Counted from the stretch's first letter, positions 1 through 9,369 are shown. The stretch is DNA of 64,000 nt from Myxococcota bacterium (GCA_024278455.1 JAJRTE010000101.1:16560-80559), one strand, 5' to 3'. Made by a program: numbers and translations. The notes: a model not told the origin generated them from the sequence alone.

Positions 1-228
1 CAGTCCCCACTCGGGATCGACTATCTTCCCGACCGCCCAGCCCACGACGCCGTAGAACAGGTACGGGCCATGAGGTGCCAGCTCGAGCTTCGAGATCCAG
101 CAGTACTCATTCGGATCCCATCCGATGGCGTGAACCTGGAACAGCCACGCGCGCAAAAACAGTGCAAGCAGTATCGCTGCCACGGTGACGGCTGTTCCCG
201 GAGGAAGGGATCGGCTCGAGGTGCGCAT
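1..228 (-). CDS. N-terminal part of a multi-pass membrane protein, possibly a GT39-like glycosyltransferase (runs off left edge)
   Basis: The frame is open from an ATG at 228 to the window edge, giving 76 residues. A short basic N-terminus (MRTSSR) is followed by a hydrophobic segment at about residues 13-31, then a loop with GWDPNEY and a second hydrophobic stretch (GPYLFYGVVGWAVG). An N-terminal membrane anchor followed by a D/E-containing first extracytoplasmic loop is typical of PMT/ArnT-type (GT39/GT83) lipid-linked sugar transferases, but too little is present to decide. It is transcribed leftwards and is the first gene downstream of the radical SAM gene on the same strand. Family assignment is inference; the reading frame itself is well supported by codon use and hydrophobicity. 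Confidence 0.6.
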   Translation of the reverse strand, partial: MRTSSRSLPPGTAVTVAAILLALFLRAWLFQVHAIGWDPNEYCWISKLELAPHGPYLFYGVVGWAVGKIVDPEWGL

Positions 229-328
229 GGCGGCATTATAGTGCGTGATCAGGGTGCGCGCCACGCGGACGGCCCATCCAAAGCGCGCAGAGCAGGCAGC
301 TTGCCTGCTTGCCGACAACCCGGAGGGG

Positions 329-2032
329 CTAACCGGCCGGGTCCACCGACACGGCGGCAGCGATGCCCTGGACGCTGCGCCCGGCGGCTCGTGGGGGGAG
401 GCCGGATTCATGCTGGGCCGGCTTCCGTATTCTTGCCGCCCCTCGAGACCGGAATCGGGTCACGTGGGTCCGGGGTTGCCGGAGCCCGAGTCCTGCCGCT
501 ATCCGCGCCGCTTCCACGGCTGCCATCGCCCTTGCCACCAGGCTGCTCACGCGCTGTGTCCCTGTCATGGGCCCGAACGCTTCCCGGTAGCGCCCGATCA
601 GATCGCGGGCATAGTCGCGCTCGAGGTCGTTGTGGGCGTGCGCGGCGATGGCGGGCAGCGCGGGGTAGTAGGCCAGGCACGCCTGCTCGAGGTCCGCGTG
701 TCGCGCCTCGATCATGGGGTCCCGGGAGCCCCTCGATGCATGATATCCCATGAGCGTGGTTTCGAACACGCGCAGGAGGGAACCCCCGAGACGATCCCAG
801 GCCTGGATGAAGGCATCGCGGAGGTAGCTTTCGGTTTCCTCGGCAGTGAAGTGGGGATGGTCGAACCAGATGCGGTGCTGGCCGTGCCACTCCTCGTATG
901 GGACATCGTGGCGTATCCTACCCGCCCGTTCGTATGCTTCGTACAGCGCCGTGCCCGGAAGGGGGCCGAGCTGCATGAACTGTATGAAGTCCGGCCCGGC
1001 ATCGATGACGAAATCGATGTCGTCCTGGATGTTTTCCGGTGTGTGGCGCTCGCTGAAAAGGATGATCGAACCCAGAACGACGATGCCGTTCTCCCGGAGT
1101 CTCGAGACCAGGGCCGGGAGGTCGATGCCGTCGTTCTTGGCATATTCGCTGTTGCGTCCCTCCATGCCCAGCCAGAGGAAACGGATACCCAGGCGAGCCA
1201 TGAAGTCGACTCCTACCTCGCTCACCGCTTCGGCAGAGCTGAAGATCGACAGGACGTAGTACTTCCCATTGCGCTCGAGCAGCTCGAGGAACTCCTCGGC
1301 CCGCCGGCGGTGCTTGAGGAAGTTCTCGTCCATGATGAAAAAGCTCTTGTATCCGTGCTCCCTTTCCGCGCGTTCGCAGAAATCGTAGATGTCCCTCCCC
1401 GTCTTCAGGAACGGCACATACTCCCGTTTGAAGAAATGGCTCGTACAGCAAAACCTGCAGGCGTTGGGACATCCTACCCCGGTCATGAGGACCGCATCCT
1501 CGGTCCGTCGCGGTATCCCCAGGACATGGTTGTTGAACGACGACGGCATGACCGGGTGGGAGATGGGGAGGTTGGGATCGTCCCCGATGAGCGCGCGCAT
1601 GAACCGGACGCCTTCGCCACGGCACACGTGGTCGCAAGGGATCTCGTGCTCGATGCCCGGAATGGCGGTACCGTGCCCGCCCAGCACGATCTGGGAGGAC
1701 GGCGCATGCTTCCGAACGAGTTCGGCCATGCGTTTGGCCTTCGAGAAGTTCGGCACGATGAACGCTATCCCAACGAAATCGTAGCCTTTTCGGATCTCCC
1801 GGACGAATCGCTTCTCTGACGGAAAGTCCAGCACCGTGGTATCGGCCTCGAGGTTTTCCGCGATGAGATACAGCCCGAAGCTCTGGTGGTTGTAGCGCAG
1901 CGAGAACACCCCCTGTTCCCTGGTCACCTGGTTGTGGAACAGCTCCATGATGTTTTCCTTGCGCCCATAGGCGTCGTCGACGCCGAATGGCCCGAATACA
2001 GAAGAAAGCAGGATACGAGGCGGTTTGGGCAT
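329..2032 (-). CDS. B12-binding domain radical SAM protein
   Basis: 567 aa. The N-terminal third (about residues 5-150) resembles a cobalamin-binding fold, with VGIAFIVPNFSKA and a GGHGTAIPG stretch. It is followed by a radical SAM domain with the CxxxCxxC cluster ligands C188, C192 and C195 (GCPNACRFCC). Downstream come the usual barrel elements, such as LGMEGRNSEYAKNDG and LGPLPGTALYEAYE. Proteins of this layout carry out methylations or other radical chemistry on lipids, cofactors or natural products; the substrate cannot be read from the sequence. The C-terminal 60 residues are Arg/Ala/Pro-rich and look unconserved. It starts at an ATG and lies divergently from the two-component operon. 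The class is certain, the substrate unknown. Confidence 0.85.
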   Translation of the reverse strand: MPKPPRILLSSVFGPFGVDDAYGRKENIMELFHNQVTREQGVFSLRYNHQSFGLYLIAENLEADTTVLDFPSEKRFVREIRKGYDFVGIAFIVPNFSKAKRMAELVRKHAPSSQIVLGGHGTAIPGIEHEIPCDHVCRGEGVRFMRALIGDDPNLPISHPVMPSSFNNHVLGIPRRTEDAVLMTGVGCPNACRFCCTSHFFKREYVPFLKTGRDIYDFCERAEREHGYKSFFIMDENFLKHRRRAEEFLELLERNGKYYVLSIFSSAEAVSEVGVDFMARLGIRFLWLGMEGRNSEYAKNDGIDLPALVSRLRENGIVVLGSIILFSERHTPENIQDDIDFVIDAGPDFIQFMQLGPLPGTALYEAYERAGRIRHDVPYEEWHGQHRIWFDHPHFTAEETESYLRDAFIQAWDRLGGSLLRVFETTLMGYHASRGSRDPMIEARHADLEQACLAYYPALPAIAAHAHNDLERDYARDLIGRYREAFGPMTGTQRVSSLVARAMAAVEAARIAAGLGLRQPRTHVTRFRSRGAARIRKPAQHESGLPPRAAGRSVQGIAAAVSVDPAG

Positions 2033-2060
2033 GATGGCTCACCTGGCAAAACAGTGGTTG

Positions 2061-2089
2061 TTGGATCGATTACGTCTGGGAACTATTAT
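2061..2089 (+). promoter_or_regulatory. putative sigma70 promoter for the two-component operon
   Basis: TTGGAT and TATTAT are separated by exactly 17 bp in the intergenic region between the divergent radical SAM and histidine kinase genes. The -10 box ends about 60 bp before the kinase ATG. Four of six and five of six positions match the consensus. This is prediction from sequence only. Confidence 0.45.
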
Positions 2090-2149
2090 GGGACGTGGGG
2101 GATCGCGTCGTGTAAAAGTACGGTAAAAGCGCGCCGGCGGGAGGCTCGG

Positions 2150-3136
2150 ATGGGGAAACGTCTCGCGTGGATCACACATCCGGTCACGATGATCGTGGCG
2201 GTCCACGTTGCCTGGACAGCCGCGCTCGTATACTGGATCCTGTTCTTCGTCGATCGATACCGGCAGACCCGCTACCTCGCCGAGCGTGCGGGGGCCGGCT
2301 CCCAGGACCTCCTCACGTGGGCGCCGTTCGTGGTCGGTATCGTCCTGATGGGTATGATCTTCGCCGGCACCGTGACCCTGACCCTCATGCTCGCCAAGCA
2401 AGCCATCATCAACAGGCAGATGAGCGACTTTCTCTCCTATGTCAGTCACGAACTCCGGACACCTCTCACCTCCATTTCCCTCAGCCTCGAGACGTTACGC
2501 GACCACGAGCTTTCCGAAGCGCAGCGGCGCGCATTCATCGACGCCATGCTCGAGGATACCGGGCGGCTGACGCGCCAGATCGGAGGAATCCTCCAGGCGT
2601 CGCGATTGAAGCGAGGGCGCCAACCGCTGCGCAAGGAGATGATCCTGCTGGACGGATTCGTGAAGTCGTTCGTGGCGAACAGCAAGGAGGTCGTGGAGCG
2701 CCGCGGTCATCGCCTCGAGGTGGGGCACCTCGACTTCTGCGCGGTGCTTGGAGACCGCGAAGCGCTCCGGACGGTCCTCGAGAACCTGGTGCGCAACGCG
2801 GAACGATACTCTCCGTCAGGCACCCCGATCGTCGTGTCGCTCGAGGGCAAGGGGAAATGGGCTCGGCTGTCGGTCCAGGACCAAGGGATCGGGATTCCGA
2901 AAAAGGAATTGAAGCGGATCTTCGGACTCTTCTACCGTACCGATGAGGGGCGCAAGAGGTCGCGCCGCGGCAGCGGTCTCGGGCTGTACATCGTCAAGGG
3001 TATCGTCTCGCTTCACCACGGCACCGTGAAGGCGCATAGCGAGGGGCCTGGCCGGGGGGCGAGGTTCGACGTGCTGCTGCCCCAGGTGGCTTGCGAAGGA
3101 GAACGCGGCAATGAGGATTCTGTTGGTCGAGGATGA
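2150..3136 (+). CDS. membrane sensor histidine kinase
   Basis: 328 aa. Two transmembrane segments flank a short (about 35 aa) periplasmic loop: about residues 12-31 (MIVAVHVAWTAALVYWILFF) and about 58-83. The HisKA box follows with the phospho-acceptor His in SYVSHELRTPL. The HATPase domain has the N box (ENLVRNAERYS), a G1-type DQGIGIPKKE, an F box (IFGLFYRTD) and the G2 box GSGLGLYIV. I chose the ATG at 2150 because the frame upstream of it does not look coding and the membrane segment begins right after. Its 3' end overlaps the response regulator by 26 bp, so the two are translationally coupled. The tiny periplasmic loop suggests sensing within the membrane or by a partner. Confidence 0.9.
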   Translation: MGKRLAWITHPVTMIVAVHVAWTAALVYWILFFVDRYRQTRYLAERAGAGSQDLLTWAPFVVGIVLMGMIFAGTVTLTLMLAKQAIINRQMSDFLSYVSHELRTPLTSISLSLETLRDHELSEAQRRAFIDAMLEDTGRLTRQIGGILQASRLKRGRQPLRKEMILLDGFVKSFVANSKEVVERRGHRLEVGHLDFCAVLGDREALRTVLENLVRNAERYSPSGTPIVVSLEGKGKWARLSVQDQGIGIPKKELKRIFGLFYRTDEGRKRSRRGSGLGLYIVKGIVSLHHGTVKAHSEGPGRGARFDVLLPQVACEGERGNEDSVGRG

Positions 3137-3800
3137 GCAGCACATCGCCCGGACGCTCGAGTTCAACTTCCGGGCCGAAGGCTATGATACCTGCGCCGTG
3201 GAGACCGGGGAGGAGGCCCTGGATCGCCTGGGTCACGAAGCATTCGACATCATGGTGCTGGACGTCATGCTGCCGGGTATCGACGGGTTCGAGGTCGCCA
3301 GGCAAGTCCGACACCGGGACTCGAAGCTGCCCATTCTCATGCTGACCGCACTCTCCGCCGACGAGGACAGGATTGCCGGGCTCGAGTGTGGCGTGGATGA
3401 CTACCTCGTCAAGCCTTTCGTGCTGAAGGAACTCATGCTTCGGATCGCCGGTCTGCTCCGCCGGGCTAGCTGGAGCCTGCCCCCGTCCGAGACACCGTTT
3501 TGGTTCGGTCCCGTGCGCATCGACCCGGGCACCATGACCGGGGTCGGCAGGGACGGACCTCGAGAACTGACCCGGATCGAGCTGGAACTCCTGCGCTACT
3601 TCCATGCCCACCCTGACCGATTGGTGTCACGCGGGGAACTCCTCAAGGAGGTCTGGGGCTACGAACCGGACATCGTCACCCGGACCGTGGACACTTTCGT
3701 CGTGCGCATTCGCAAGTTCATCGAGCCCGAGCCGTCGAAGCCGAGGTACCTCCGGTCGCTGAGGGGCAAGGGCTACATCTACCATCCGTCGGGACGGTGA
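3111..3800 (+). CDS. OmpR/PhoB-family response regulator
   Basis: 229 aa. An N-terminal receiver domain carries the acidic pocket (VEDE), the phospho-acceptor Asp in MVLDVMLPGIDG, a Thr in LTALS and a Lys in VKPF. A C-terminal winged-helix domain (about residues 130-226) contains TRIELELLRYF, VSRGELLKEVWGY and the recognition-helix/wing segment RTVDTFVVRIRKFIE...LRGKGYIY, all typical of the Trans_reg_C family. It pairs with the overlapping histidine kinase. The glycyl radical enzyme operon starts 148 bp downstream on the same strand, so this pair is a plausible regulator of it, but no binding site is evident. Confidence 0.93.
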   Translation: MRILLVEDEQHIARTLEFNFRAEGYDTCAVETGEEALDRLGHEAFDIMVLDVMLPGIDGFEVARQVRHRDSKLPILMLTALSADEDRIAGLECGVDDYLVKPFVLKELMLRIAGLLRRASWSLPPSETPFWFGPVRIDPGTMTGVGRDGPRELTRIELELLRYFHAHPDRLVSRGELLKEVWGYEPDIVTRTVDTFVVRIRKFIEPEPSKPRYLRSLRGKGYIYHPSGR

Positions 3801-3948
3801 GAACCCGGGGGATGGGGGGGCCGCTCAGCTCCTGTTCCCACCAGGACCGTGGTACAATGGACCGTGGAGCCGTCCTGCCCGGCAACGGCACGGAGAAGCT
3901 GGTCGTCGGGAAGGCTGTCCCGGGGGGGTGACGGAGGCACCGGCTACG

Positions 3949-6900
3949 ATGACAACACCGACTCGATTGCTCCTCCTGGTCCTGCTCAGGACCATGGCAG
4001 CCCAGTTCAACATCCGTCCTTCCATCCGGGACCATCTCCGGAGCGCAGAAGGATGGATCGACTTCACCATCGGGTTCCGGACCCGGGACCGTTCCGTGGC
4101 GGCAGCCCTGTCCTTCTCCGGCGGCAAGGCTCTAGCGCTTGCCACGATCCCGGACGACGCCACCGTCACGATGGTGTTTCGGACCGCCGGCGTCCTCCTC
4201 GAGATGCTGCGACTTCCGCCCAACGAGGTTCTCAACCTCCTCATGCGGAACCGCATGTGCGTCAGCGGAAACCTCTCCTACCTCAACCTGTTCAGCTACC
4301 TGCTGTCCGTGCTCATGCACGACGGGCACCGCCGGCTCGAGGCAAAGCGCCGGGCGCGGGAGAGGGAGGAAGTCGCCGCCGCACTCTCGAGTTCCCGGCA
4401 TGTGCCGGTGGGAGGAGCCGAGGCAAGGCGTCGGGCGGTCAGGCTCAAGCCCAAGGCCGAAGACCCCGGTGTGGCTTTCCTCGAGGACCCCTACCTCTCC
4501 GGGTTCTCCCTGTCCGATTTTCCCCGGCTCAAAGCCTTTCTTGACGCCCACTTCCGGTTGAAGCCCGAGATCTGCGCCGAACGACCACGGTTGCTCACCC
4601 AGTGGTACCGGGAACATGGCTTCGAGACCGACCGGGAGGGCAGGCCCTGGAACCCGGCCCTCCGGCAGGCGCACGCTTTCAAGCACCTCATGGCACACAA
4701 GGAGCCGCGCATTCGCTACAACGACCTTGTCGCAGTAACGACCACGGCAAAGGAAGTCGGCGTCGTCATCTATCCCGACGCCCATGGCACGACCATTTGG
4801 GGAGAACTGATCTCCACCCCGGAACGGGCCTTGAACCCCTACGACATCTCCCCGGAAACCCGCCACATCCTCCACCACGACGTCTTCCCGTTCTGGGCCA
4901 GGCGCAACTTCCGCGAATGGGTCCGCGACCGGTTCCAGGAACCGCTCTGCCAGCAGCTCGACGAGCGGTTCGCCGTCTACTTCCTCTGGAAAACCGCTGC
5001 CCTCTCCCACACCATCCCCGACTTCCCCCGGCTCCTTCGGCTGGGAACTCGAGGCATCATTCGCGAGATCGAAGCAGCCATGGCTCGAGACAAGGCGTCC
5101 CTCCCGGATGGAGAGACCGCATCGAGCGCCGGTGTCCGTCCGGACAGGGCGGACGGCGCGCGGCGCACCGAGTCGAAGGAGGACCGCCCAGCGCCGGGAG
5201 GAAACCCCGCGGCCAGAGGGCCCACGCTCGATGAAAGGAACGCGGAACGTCGCGCGATGATTCTGTGCCTGGAAGGTCTCGAGGCCTACGCCGCCAACCT
5301 CTCGACGAAGGCCGCGGAACGCGCCGAACGGGCACACGGGCAGCAACGCAAAGCCGAACTCGAAAGGCTGGCAGAGATATGCGCCAGGGTCCCGGCCCAG
5401 CCGGCGAGGACCCTGGACGAGGCGGTCAACGCCATCTGGATCGGGTGGATCGGACTCCATCAGGAAAATACCAACGCCGGACTATCTCTCGGCCGTCTCG
5501 ACCAGTGGCTGCAACCCTATTTCGCCGCCGATATGCAGGCCCTCGAGACGCAGGAGGCACGGCGCGCATACGTCGCTCACGCCATCGAGCTGATCGGGTG
5601 CCTCTACATGCGTTGCACCGACCACCTCCCCCTGGTCCCCGACCTGGGAAACTATCTCTTCGGGGGAAGTTCGTCCGACCAGGCCATCACCCTCGGCGGG
5701 GTGACCCCCGAAGGCGAGGACGCCGTCGTCGACATGACCTACATCTTCCTCAAAGTCACGGAAATGCTGGCTATTCGTGACCCGAACGTGAACGCGCGCT
5801 TCCACCCGGGTATCAACAGCGACACCTACCTGCGGCGGCTGTGCGAGGTCAACCTGATCACCGCGGCGACGCCCTCCATGCACAACGACCGGGCGGTGAT
5901 CGACTCCCTGCTGCCGCTTGGATACCGGATCGAGGACATCCGTGACTGGTCGGCGACCGGGTGCGTGGAGCCCACCCTGTCCGGCAAGCAGATGGGGCAC
6001 ACCAATTCCATGATGATGAACCTGGTCGCTGCCCTCGAGATGGCGCTGAACAACGGGCGCCATCCGCTCATGGACTGGGAGGTCGGGCCCCATACGGGAG
6101 ATGTCAGCGGGGAGGATTTCCCGACCTTCGATACCTTCTTCGACGCCTTCTCGACGCAGCTCGAGTTCCTCGTCGACCAGGCGGTCGCGTACAACCGGAT
6201 GCTCGCCGAGGCCCATGCCCTCATCCGGCCGACACCCCTGCTCTCCTCCCTCATCGACGGTTGCATCGGCCGGGGTCTCGACGCCACGGAGGGAGGGGCG
6301 CGGTACAACTCCTCCGGGGCAGCCTGCATCGGTCTCGCCGACGTGACCGACTCCCTGATGGCAATCAAGCGGCTGGTCTACGATACCCGGCAGGTGCGTT
6401 TCGCCGACTTGAAAGCCGCCGTGGACGGCGATTTCGAGCACCATCCGGAACTGCTGGCCCTGGTCCGCAACAAGGTTCCCCTTTTCGGCTCCGGGAGCCC
6501 CGAAGCCCTCGAGATGGCGCGGCGCGTCGCCCGTCTCGCGCATGACCTCTATGCGCGCCACGAGAACTACCGCGGTGGACCCTACACGGCGGGATTCTGG
6601 TCCATGTCCAACCACGTCGCTTTCGGCACACTGGCCGGGGCGCTGCCGTCCGGAAGGCGCGCCGGCAAGGCCTTCACGCCGGGCCTGACCCCGGAGGCGC
6701 ACGCGTCGTCCAACCTCCTCGACAACATCCGCGACGTGGCTCGCCTGGATCCTCGAGACATGAACAACAACATCGCCTTCAACGTGAAGGTAGCCCCCGC
6801 GCCGGGAGAATCGCTCGAGCGGATCGTGGACAACATGCATGCCTACGTGCGCACCTACTTCGACCTGGGCGGCATGCAGATGCAGATGAACGTGGCCTCC

Positions 6901-7047
6901 TCCGCCATGTTGCGCGACGCCATGCTCCATCCCGAGAACTATCGCAACCTCCTGGTCCGTATCTCCGGCTACAACGCCTACTTCGTCACCCTCAACCGCG
7001 ACATGCAGCTCGAGCTGATCGAGCGGGCCGAGTACGGCTTGGGGTAG
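3949..7047 (+). CDS. glycyl radical enzyme (pyruvate formate-lyase/dehydratase family) with N-terminal SCP2-like domain
   Basis: 1032 aa from the ATG at 3949; GTG at 3928 or ATG at 3994 are alternatives. The catalytic domain has the active-site Cys (C672) in ATGCVEPT and the C-terminal glycyl radical loop RISGYNAY with Gly at about residue 1007, 26 residues from the end. The Glu after Cys (CVE) is the signature of eliminases/dehydratases such as glycerol and diol dehydratases, choline lyase and hydroxyproline dehydratase, rather than PFL itself, which has Cys-Cys. Substrate is unknown. Two features are odd. About 110 N-terminal residues resemble an SCP2 (sterol carrier) domain: FRTRDRSVAAALSFSGGKAL, then VSGNLSYLNLFSYLL. 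A roughly 45-residue Pro/Arg/Asp-rich linker also lies near residues 390-430. The dedicated activase follows 15 bp downstream. Activity requires anoxia. Confidence 0.9.
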   Translation: MTTPTRLLLLVLLRTMAAQFNIRPSIRDHLRSAEGWIDFTIGFRTRDRSVAAALSFSGGKALALATIPDDATVTMVFRTAGVLLEMLRLPPNEVLNLLMRNRMCVSGNLSYLNLFSYLLSVLMHDGHRRLEAKRRAREREEVAAALSSSRHVPVGGAEARRRAVRLKPKAEDPGVAFLEDPYLSGFSLSDFPRLKAFLDAHFRLKPEICAERPRLLTQWYREHGFETDREGRPWNPALRQAHAFKHLMAHKEPRIRYNDLVAVTTTAKEVGVVIYPDAHGTTIWGELISTPERALNPYDISPETRHILHHDVFPFWARRNFREWVRDRFQEPLCQQLDERFAVYFLWKTAALSHTIPDFPRLLRLGTRGIIREIEAAMARDKASLPDGETASSAGVRPDRADGARRTESKEDRPAPGGNPAARGPTLDERNAERRAMILCLEGLEAYAANLSTKAAERAERAHGQQRKAELERLAEICARVPAQPARTLDEAVNAIWIGWIGLHQENTNAGLSLGRLDQWLQPYFAADMQALETQEARRAYVAHAIELIGCLYMRCTDHLPLVPDLGNYLFGGSSSDQAITLGGVTPEGEDAVVDMTYIFLKVTEMLAIRDPNVNARFHPGINSDTYLRRLCEVNLITAATPSMHNDRAVIDSLLPLGYRIEDIRDWSATGCVEPTLSGKQMGHTNSMMMNLVAALEMALNNGRHPLMDWEVGPHTGDVSGEDFPTFDTFFDAFSTQLEFLVDQAVAYNRMLAEAHALIRPTPLLSSLIDGCIGRGLDATEGGARYNSSGAACIGLADVTDSLMAIKRLVYDTRQVRFADLKAAVDGDFEHHPELLALVRNKVPLFGSGSPEALEMARRVARLAHDLYARHENYRGGPYTAGFWSMSNHVAFGTLAGALPSGRRAGKAFTPGLTPEAHASSNLLDNIRDVARLDPRDMNNNIAFNVKVAPAPGESLERIVDNMHAYVRTYFDLGGMQMQMNVASSAMLRDAMLHPENYRNLLVRISGYNAYFVTLNRDMQLELIERAEYGLG

Positions 7048-7061
7048 GTCTCGAGGTCGAT

Positions 7062-8213
7062 GTGCCATTGCGATCCTGCGTTTTCGCGATCAAGGGGAAC
7101 TCCCTGGACGACGGTCCCGGTATCCGTTCCGTGGTCTTCTTCAAAGGTTGCCCCCTCTCGTGCGCATGGTGCCACAACCCGGAAGGCATGCGCCCCGGCC
7201 CGGAACTCGCCTGGGACGAGGAGGCTTGTGTCACCGGGTGCACGCGGTGCCTCGAGGCATGTCCCGAAGGGGCGATCCTGGTCCAGGACGGCCCGCCGGG
7301 CCCTGTCCGGCGAGCGGGGACCGGCGTACCAGGCCGGTGGCCTGGTACCATGCTCTCGTCCCGGCCCCCGGGGCCCGTCCTCAACGTGAGTGCACGGTTC
7401 CGGGAACGCTTGACCTCCTTTCGCAACCGCGTGACCGGGAGGACGAAGAGCCGTTCGAGAAGCGCGAGCGCCGGGATCGTCCAGAAGGAGGAGCAGGGAA
7501 GACATGTCGGGAAGCAGGCGCCTCGAGTCCTGGTCGATCGGGCCCGCTGCACCCGCTGTGGTCTCTGTGCGGACGCCTGTCCGTCCGGCGCGCTGTCTCG
7601 AGTCGGCCAGGAGATGACCGCGGGCGACATCCTCGCGGCGATCTTGCCGGACCGTCCGTTTTTCGACAGGTCCGGCGGCGGGGTGACACTCTCCGGGGGG
7701 GAGCCGACATCCCAGATGAATTCCGCCGGGGAACTCGCACGCCGGTTGAAGCGGGCCGGGATCCACGTGCTGCTCGAGACCTGCGGCCTGTTCCGGCTCG
7801 AGGCGTTCGACCGGGTGCTCTATCCCCACCTGGACCTCGTCTACTTTGACATCAAGCTCATGGACACCGGCAAGCACGAGCGGTGGTGTGGTACCGGTAA
7901 CAAGACGATCTTGCGGAATTTCGTCGAAATCTACCAGCGGGCGTGCACGGGAGGGGTGGCGGTGCTCCCTCGAGTTCCCCTGGTACCCGGTATCACGGAT
8001 ACCGAGGAGAACCTGTCGGCGATTGCGACGTTCTTGCGAGATAACGGGGTGGCCCAGGTGGTCCTCATGCCCTACAACCCACTGTGGCCTGCGAAGCGAA
8101 GAAGACTCGGCATGCCTCCGCCTGCTGGATGGGTGCCTCCGTCGCACTGGATGACTCGAGACCGCATGGCGGCCTGCCGGTCCCATTTTCACGGTATCCA
8201 GGTCGATGAATAG
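7062..8213 (+). CDS. glycyl-radical enzyme activating enzyme (radical SAM)
   Basis: 383 aa, GTG start. It makes the glycyl radical on the preceding enzyme using S-adenosylmethionine. The radical SAM cluster is C30-x3-C34-x2-C37 (GCPLSCAWCHNPEG). The ferredoxin-like insert typical of the larger activases contributes two further Cys sets: C56/C60/C63/C67 and C143/C146/C149/C153. These two halves normally lie close together; here about 75 low-complexity residues (Pro/Gly/Arg/Ser-rich) separate them. Other family marks are TLSGGEPTSQ, LETCGL, DIKLMD and PLVPGITDTEEN. It is co-transcribed with the enzyme gene, which makes the pairing secure. Confidence 0.92.
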   Translation: MPLRSCVFAIKGNSLDDGPGIRSVVFFKGCPLSCAWCHNPEGMRPGPELAWDEEACVTGCTRCLEACPEGAILVQDGPPGPVRRAGTGVPGRWPGTMLSSRPPGPVLNVSARFRERLTSFRNRVTGRTKSRSRSASAGIVQKEEQGRHVGKQAPRVLVDRARCTRCGLCADACPSGALSRVGQEMTAGDILAAILPDRPFFDRSGGGVTLSGGEPTSQMNSAGELARRLKRAGIHVLLETCGLFRLEAFDRVLYPHLDLVYFDIKLMDTGKHERWCGTGNKTILRNFVEIYQRACTGGVAVLPRVPLVPGITDTEENLSAIATFLRDNGVAQVVLMPYNPLWPAKRRRLGMPPPAGWVPPSHWMTRDRMAACRSHFHGIQVDE

Positions 8214-8356
8214 GGAATTGGGGAACGGGGAATGGGGGTGCCCCCGGTGTGGTTTCGCGGCGGGAGGAACGTCATGGGTGCCGGCGTCTGGCGCACGAAG
8301 GTGCAGGGGTGTGCGGTGTCCTGGCGTGGGTGGGACGTGGGTGCGGAGCGGTGCGC

Positions 8357-8932
8357 TCAACCCGGCAGCGCGTCCACCTCGAGGTATCGGAAGCAGGTCA
8401 CCAGGTGGTCGTTGACCATGCCTGTGGCCTGCATGTGGGCGTAAATGATGGTGGGGCCGACGAAGGAGAAGCCTCGAGCCTTCATCTCCCGGCTGATGGT
8501 GTGGGACAGCGGCGTGCTCGCCGGTATGTCGGCCAAGGTGGTCCATGCGTTGCGGATCGGGCGGCCGTCGACGAAGTCCCAGATGAACCGGTGGAAGCCG
8601 TCGAATTCCGCCTGCACCTCGAGGAACGCCTGCGCGTTTCGCACCGCGGAGCGCATCTTGAGCCGGTTCCTGATGAGGCCCGGGTCGGCGAGGAGGGCCT
8701 GGATCTTATCCTCGGTGAACCGTGCCACCCGTTCCGGGTCGAACCCGTCGAATGCCCTCCGGTACGCTTCGCGCCGCTTGAGTATGGTGAGCCAGCTCAG
8801 CCCGGCCTGGGCGCCCTCGAGGACCAGGAACTCGAACAGTACCCGGTCGTCGAAGCATGGAACGCCCCACTCCTGGTCGTGATAGGAGACGTAGATCGGG
8901 TAGGATTCACACCACGGACAACGTTGTCGCAT
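8357..8932 (-). CDS. tag: DNA-3-methyladenine glycosylase I
   Basis: 191 aa. It excises 3-methyladenine from alkylated DNA as the first step of base excision repair. The N-terminus RCPWCES...YHDQEWGVP carries the Cys/His zinc ligands and the conserved W of Tag. LEGAQAGLSWLTILKRREAYRRAFDGFDP and the C-terminal GFSFVGPTIIYAHMQATGMVNDHLVTCF are highly diagnostic. I chose the ATG at 8932 because a strong ribosome binding site (AAAGGAG) lies just upstream on the minus strand. The open frame continues upstream but is not coding. The 143 bp between the convergent activase gene and this gene hold G-rich sequence and no recognisable gene. Confidence 0.97.
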   Translation of the reverse strand: MRQRCPWCESYPIYVSYHDQEWGVPCFDDRVLFEFLVLEGAQAGLSWLTILKRREAYRRAFDGFDPERVARFTEDKIQALLADPGLIRNRLKMRSAVRNAQAFLEVQAEFDGFHRFIWDFVDGRPIRNAWTTLADIPASTPLSHTISREMKARGFSFVGPTIIYAHMQATGMVNDHLVTCFRYLEVDALPG

Positions 8933-9063
8933 GCGCACTCTCCTTTGAAGCAACGTACCGGCCGGCCGTGGCCCACCCACCGGTCCGGGGTCGACCGGGC
9001 GGCCGGTGACGGTGTCGCGGCCAGAATCTCCCTCCATGCCGTGTCTCCCGGCGAATGTGTGCC

Positions 9064-9369
9064 TCACAACTCCCGCAGCGTATCCTGGATAGTCCGGGGG
9101 TCGCAGGTCTGGGCCAACTCCGTCACGCCGCTGGACTCGAGGAGGATCTTTTCGCGGAAGTAGGCCTCGAGATCGGTGGGGGTGAAGGTGGTCGGCTCGA
9201 GGATGTCTTCCCGCTCGAGGAACGCTTGCGCGGTCTCTTCGCCGGTGACTCTGAGGGAGAGGTAGCCGCAACCACACGAGACGTAGGTGCCGAAGCCGGC
9301 CATGTAGGCCACCACGTCTCTTGCGAAGGCCTGGACCTCCTCGAGCCGCGCTCCGCCGGGTCTCCCCAT
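9064..9369 (-). CDS. small hypothetical protein
   Basis: 101 aa, not recognised. The sequence is compositionally protein-like: an amphipathic N-terminal helix (ARLEEVQAFARDVVAYMAGF), a Cys/Gly-rich turn (VSCGCGYLSLRVTGEE) and an acidic C-terminal half. There is no signal peptide or membrane segment. It lies between the channel gene and tag on the same strand, so all could be one leftward unit, but no good ribosome binding site precedes the ATG. It could be a genuine conserved orphan or chance. Confidence 0.5.
   Translation of the reverse strand: MGRPGGARLEEVQAFARDVVAYMAGFGTYVSCGCGYLSLRVTGEETAQAFLEREDILEPTTFTPTDLEAYFREKILLESSGVTELAQTCDPRTIQDTLREL

Noticed and set aside
245..1819. Long plus-strand open frame opposite the radical SAM gene
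   Set aside because: It lies entirely antisense to a gene with clear catalytic motifs; its length comes from high GC and stop-poor complementary codons.
5482..7068. Long minus-strand open frame opposite the glycyl radical enzyme
   Set aside because: Antisense shadow; the sense strand has the complete GCVEP and glycyl radical motifs.
8234..8245. GGGGG/CCCCC hairpin after the activase gene as a terminator
   Set aside because: Loop too short for the full stem and no T-run; kept only as a curiosity.
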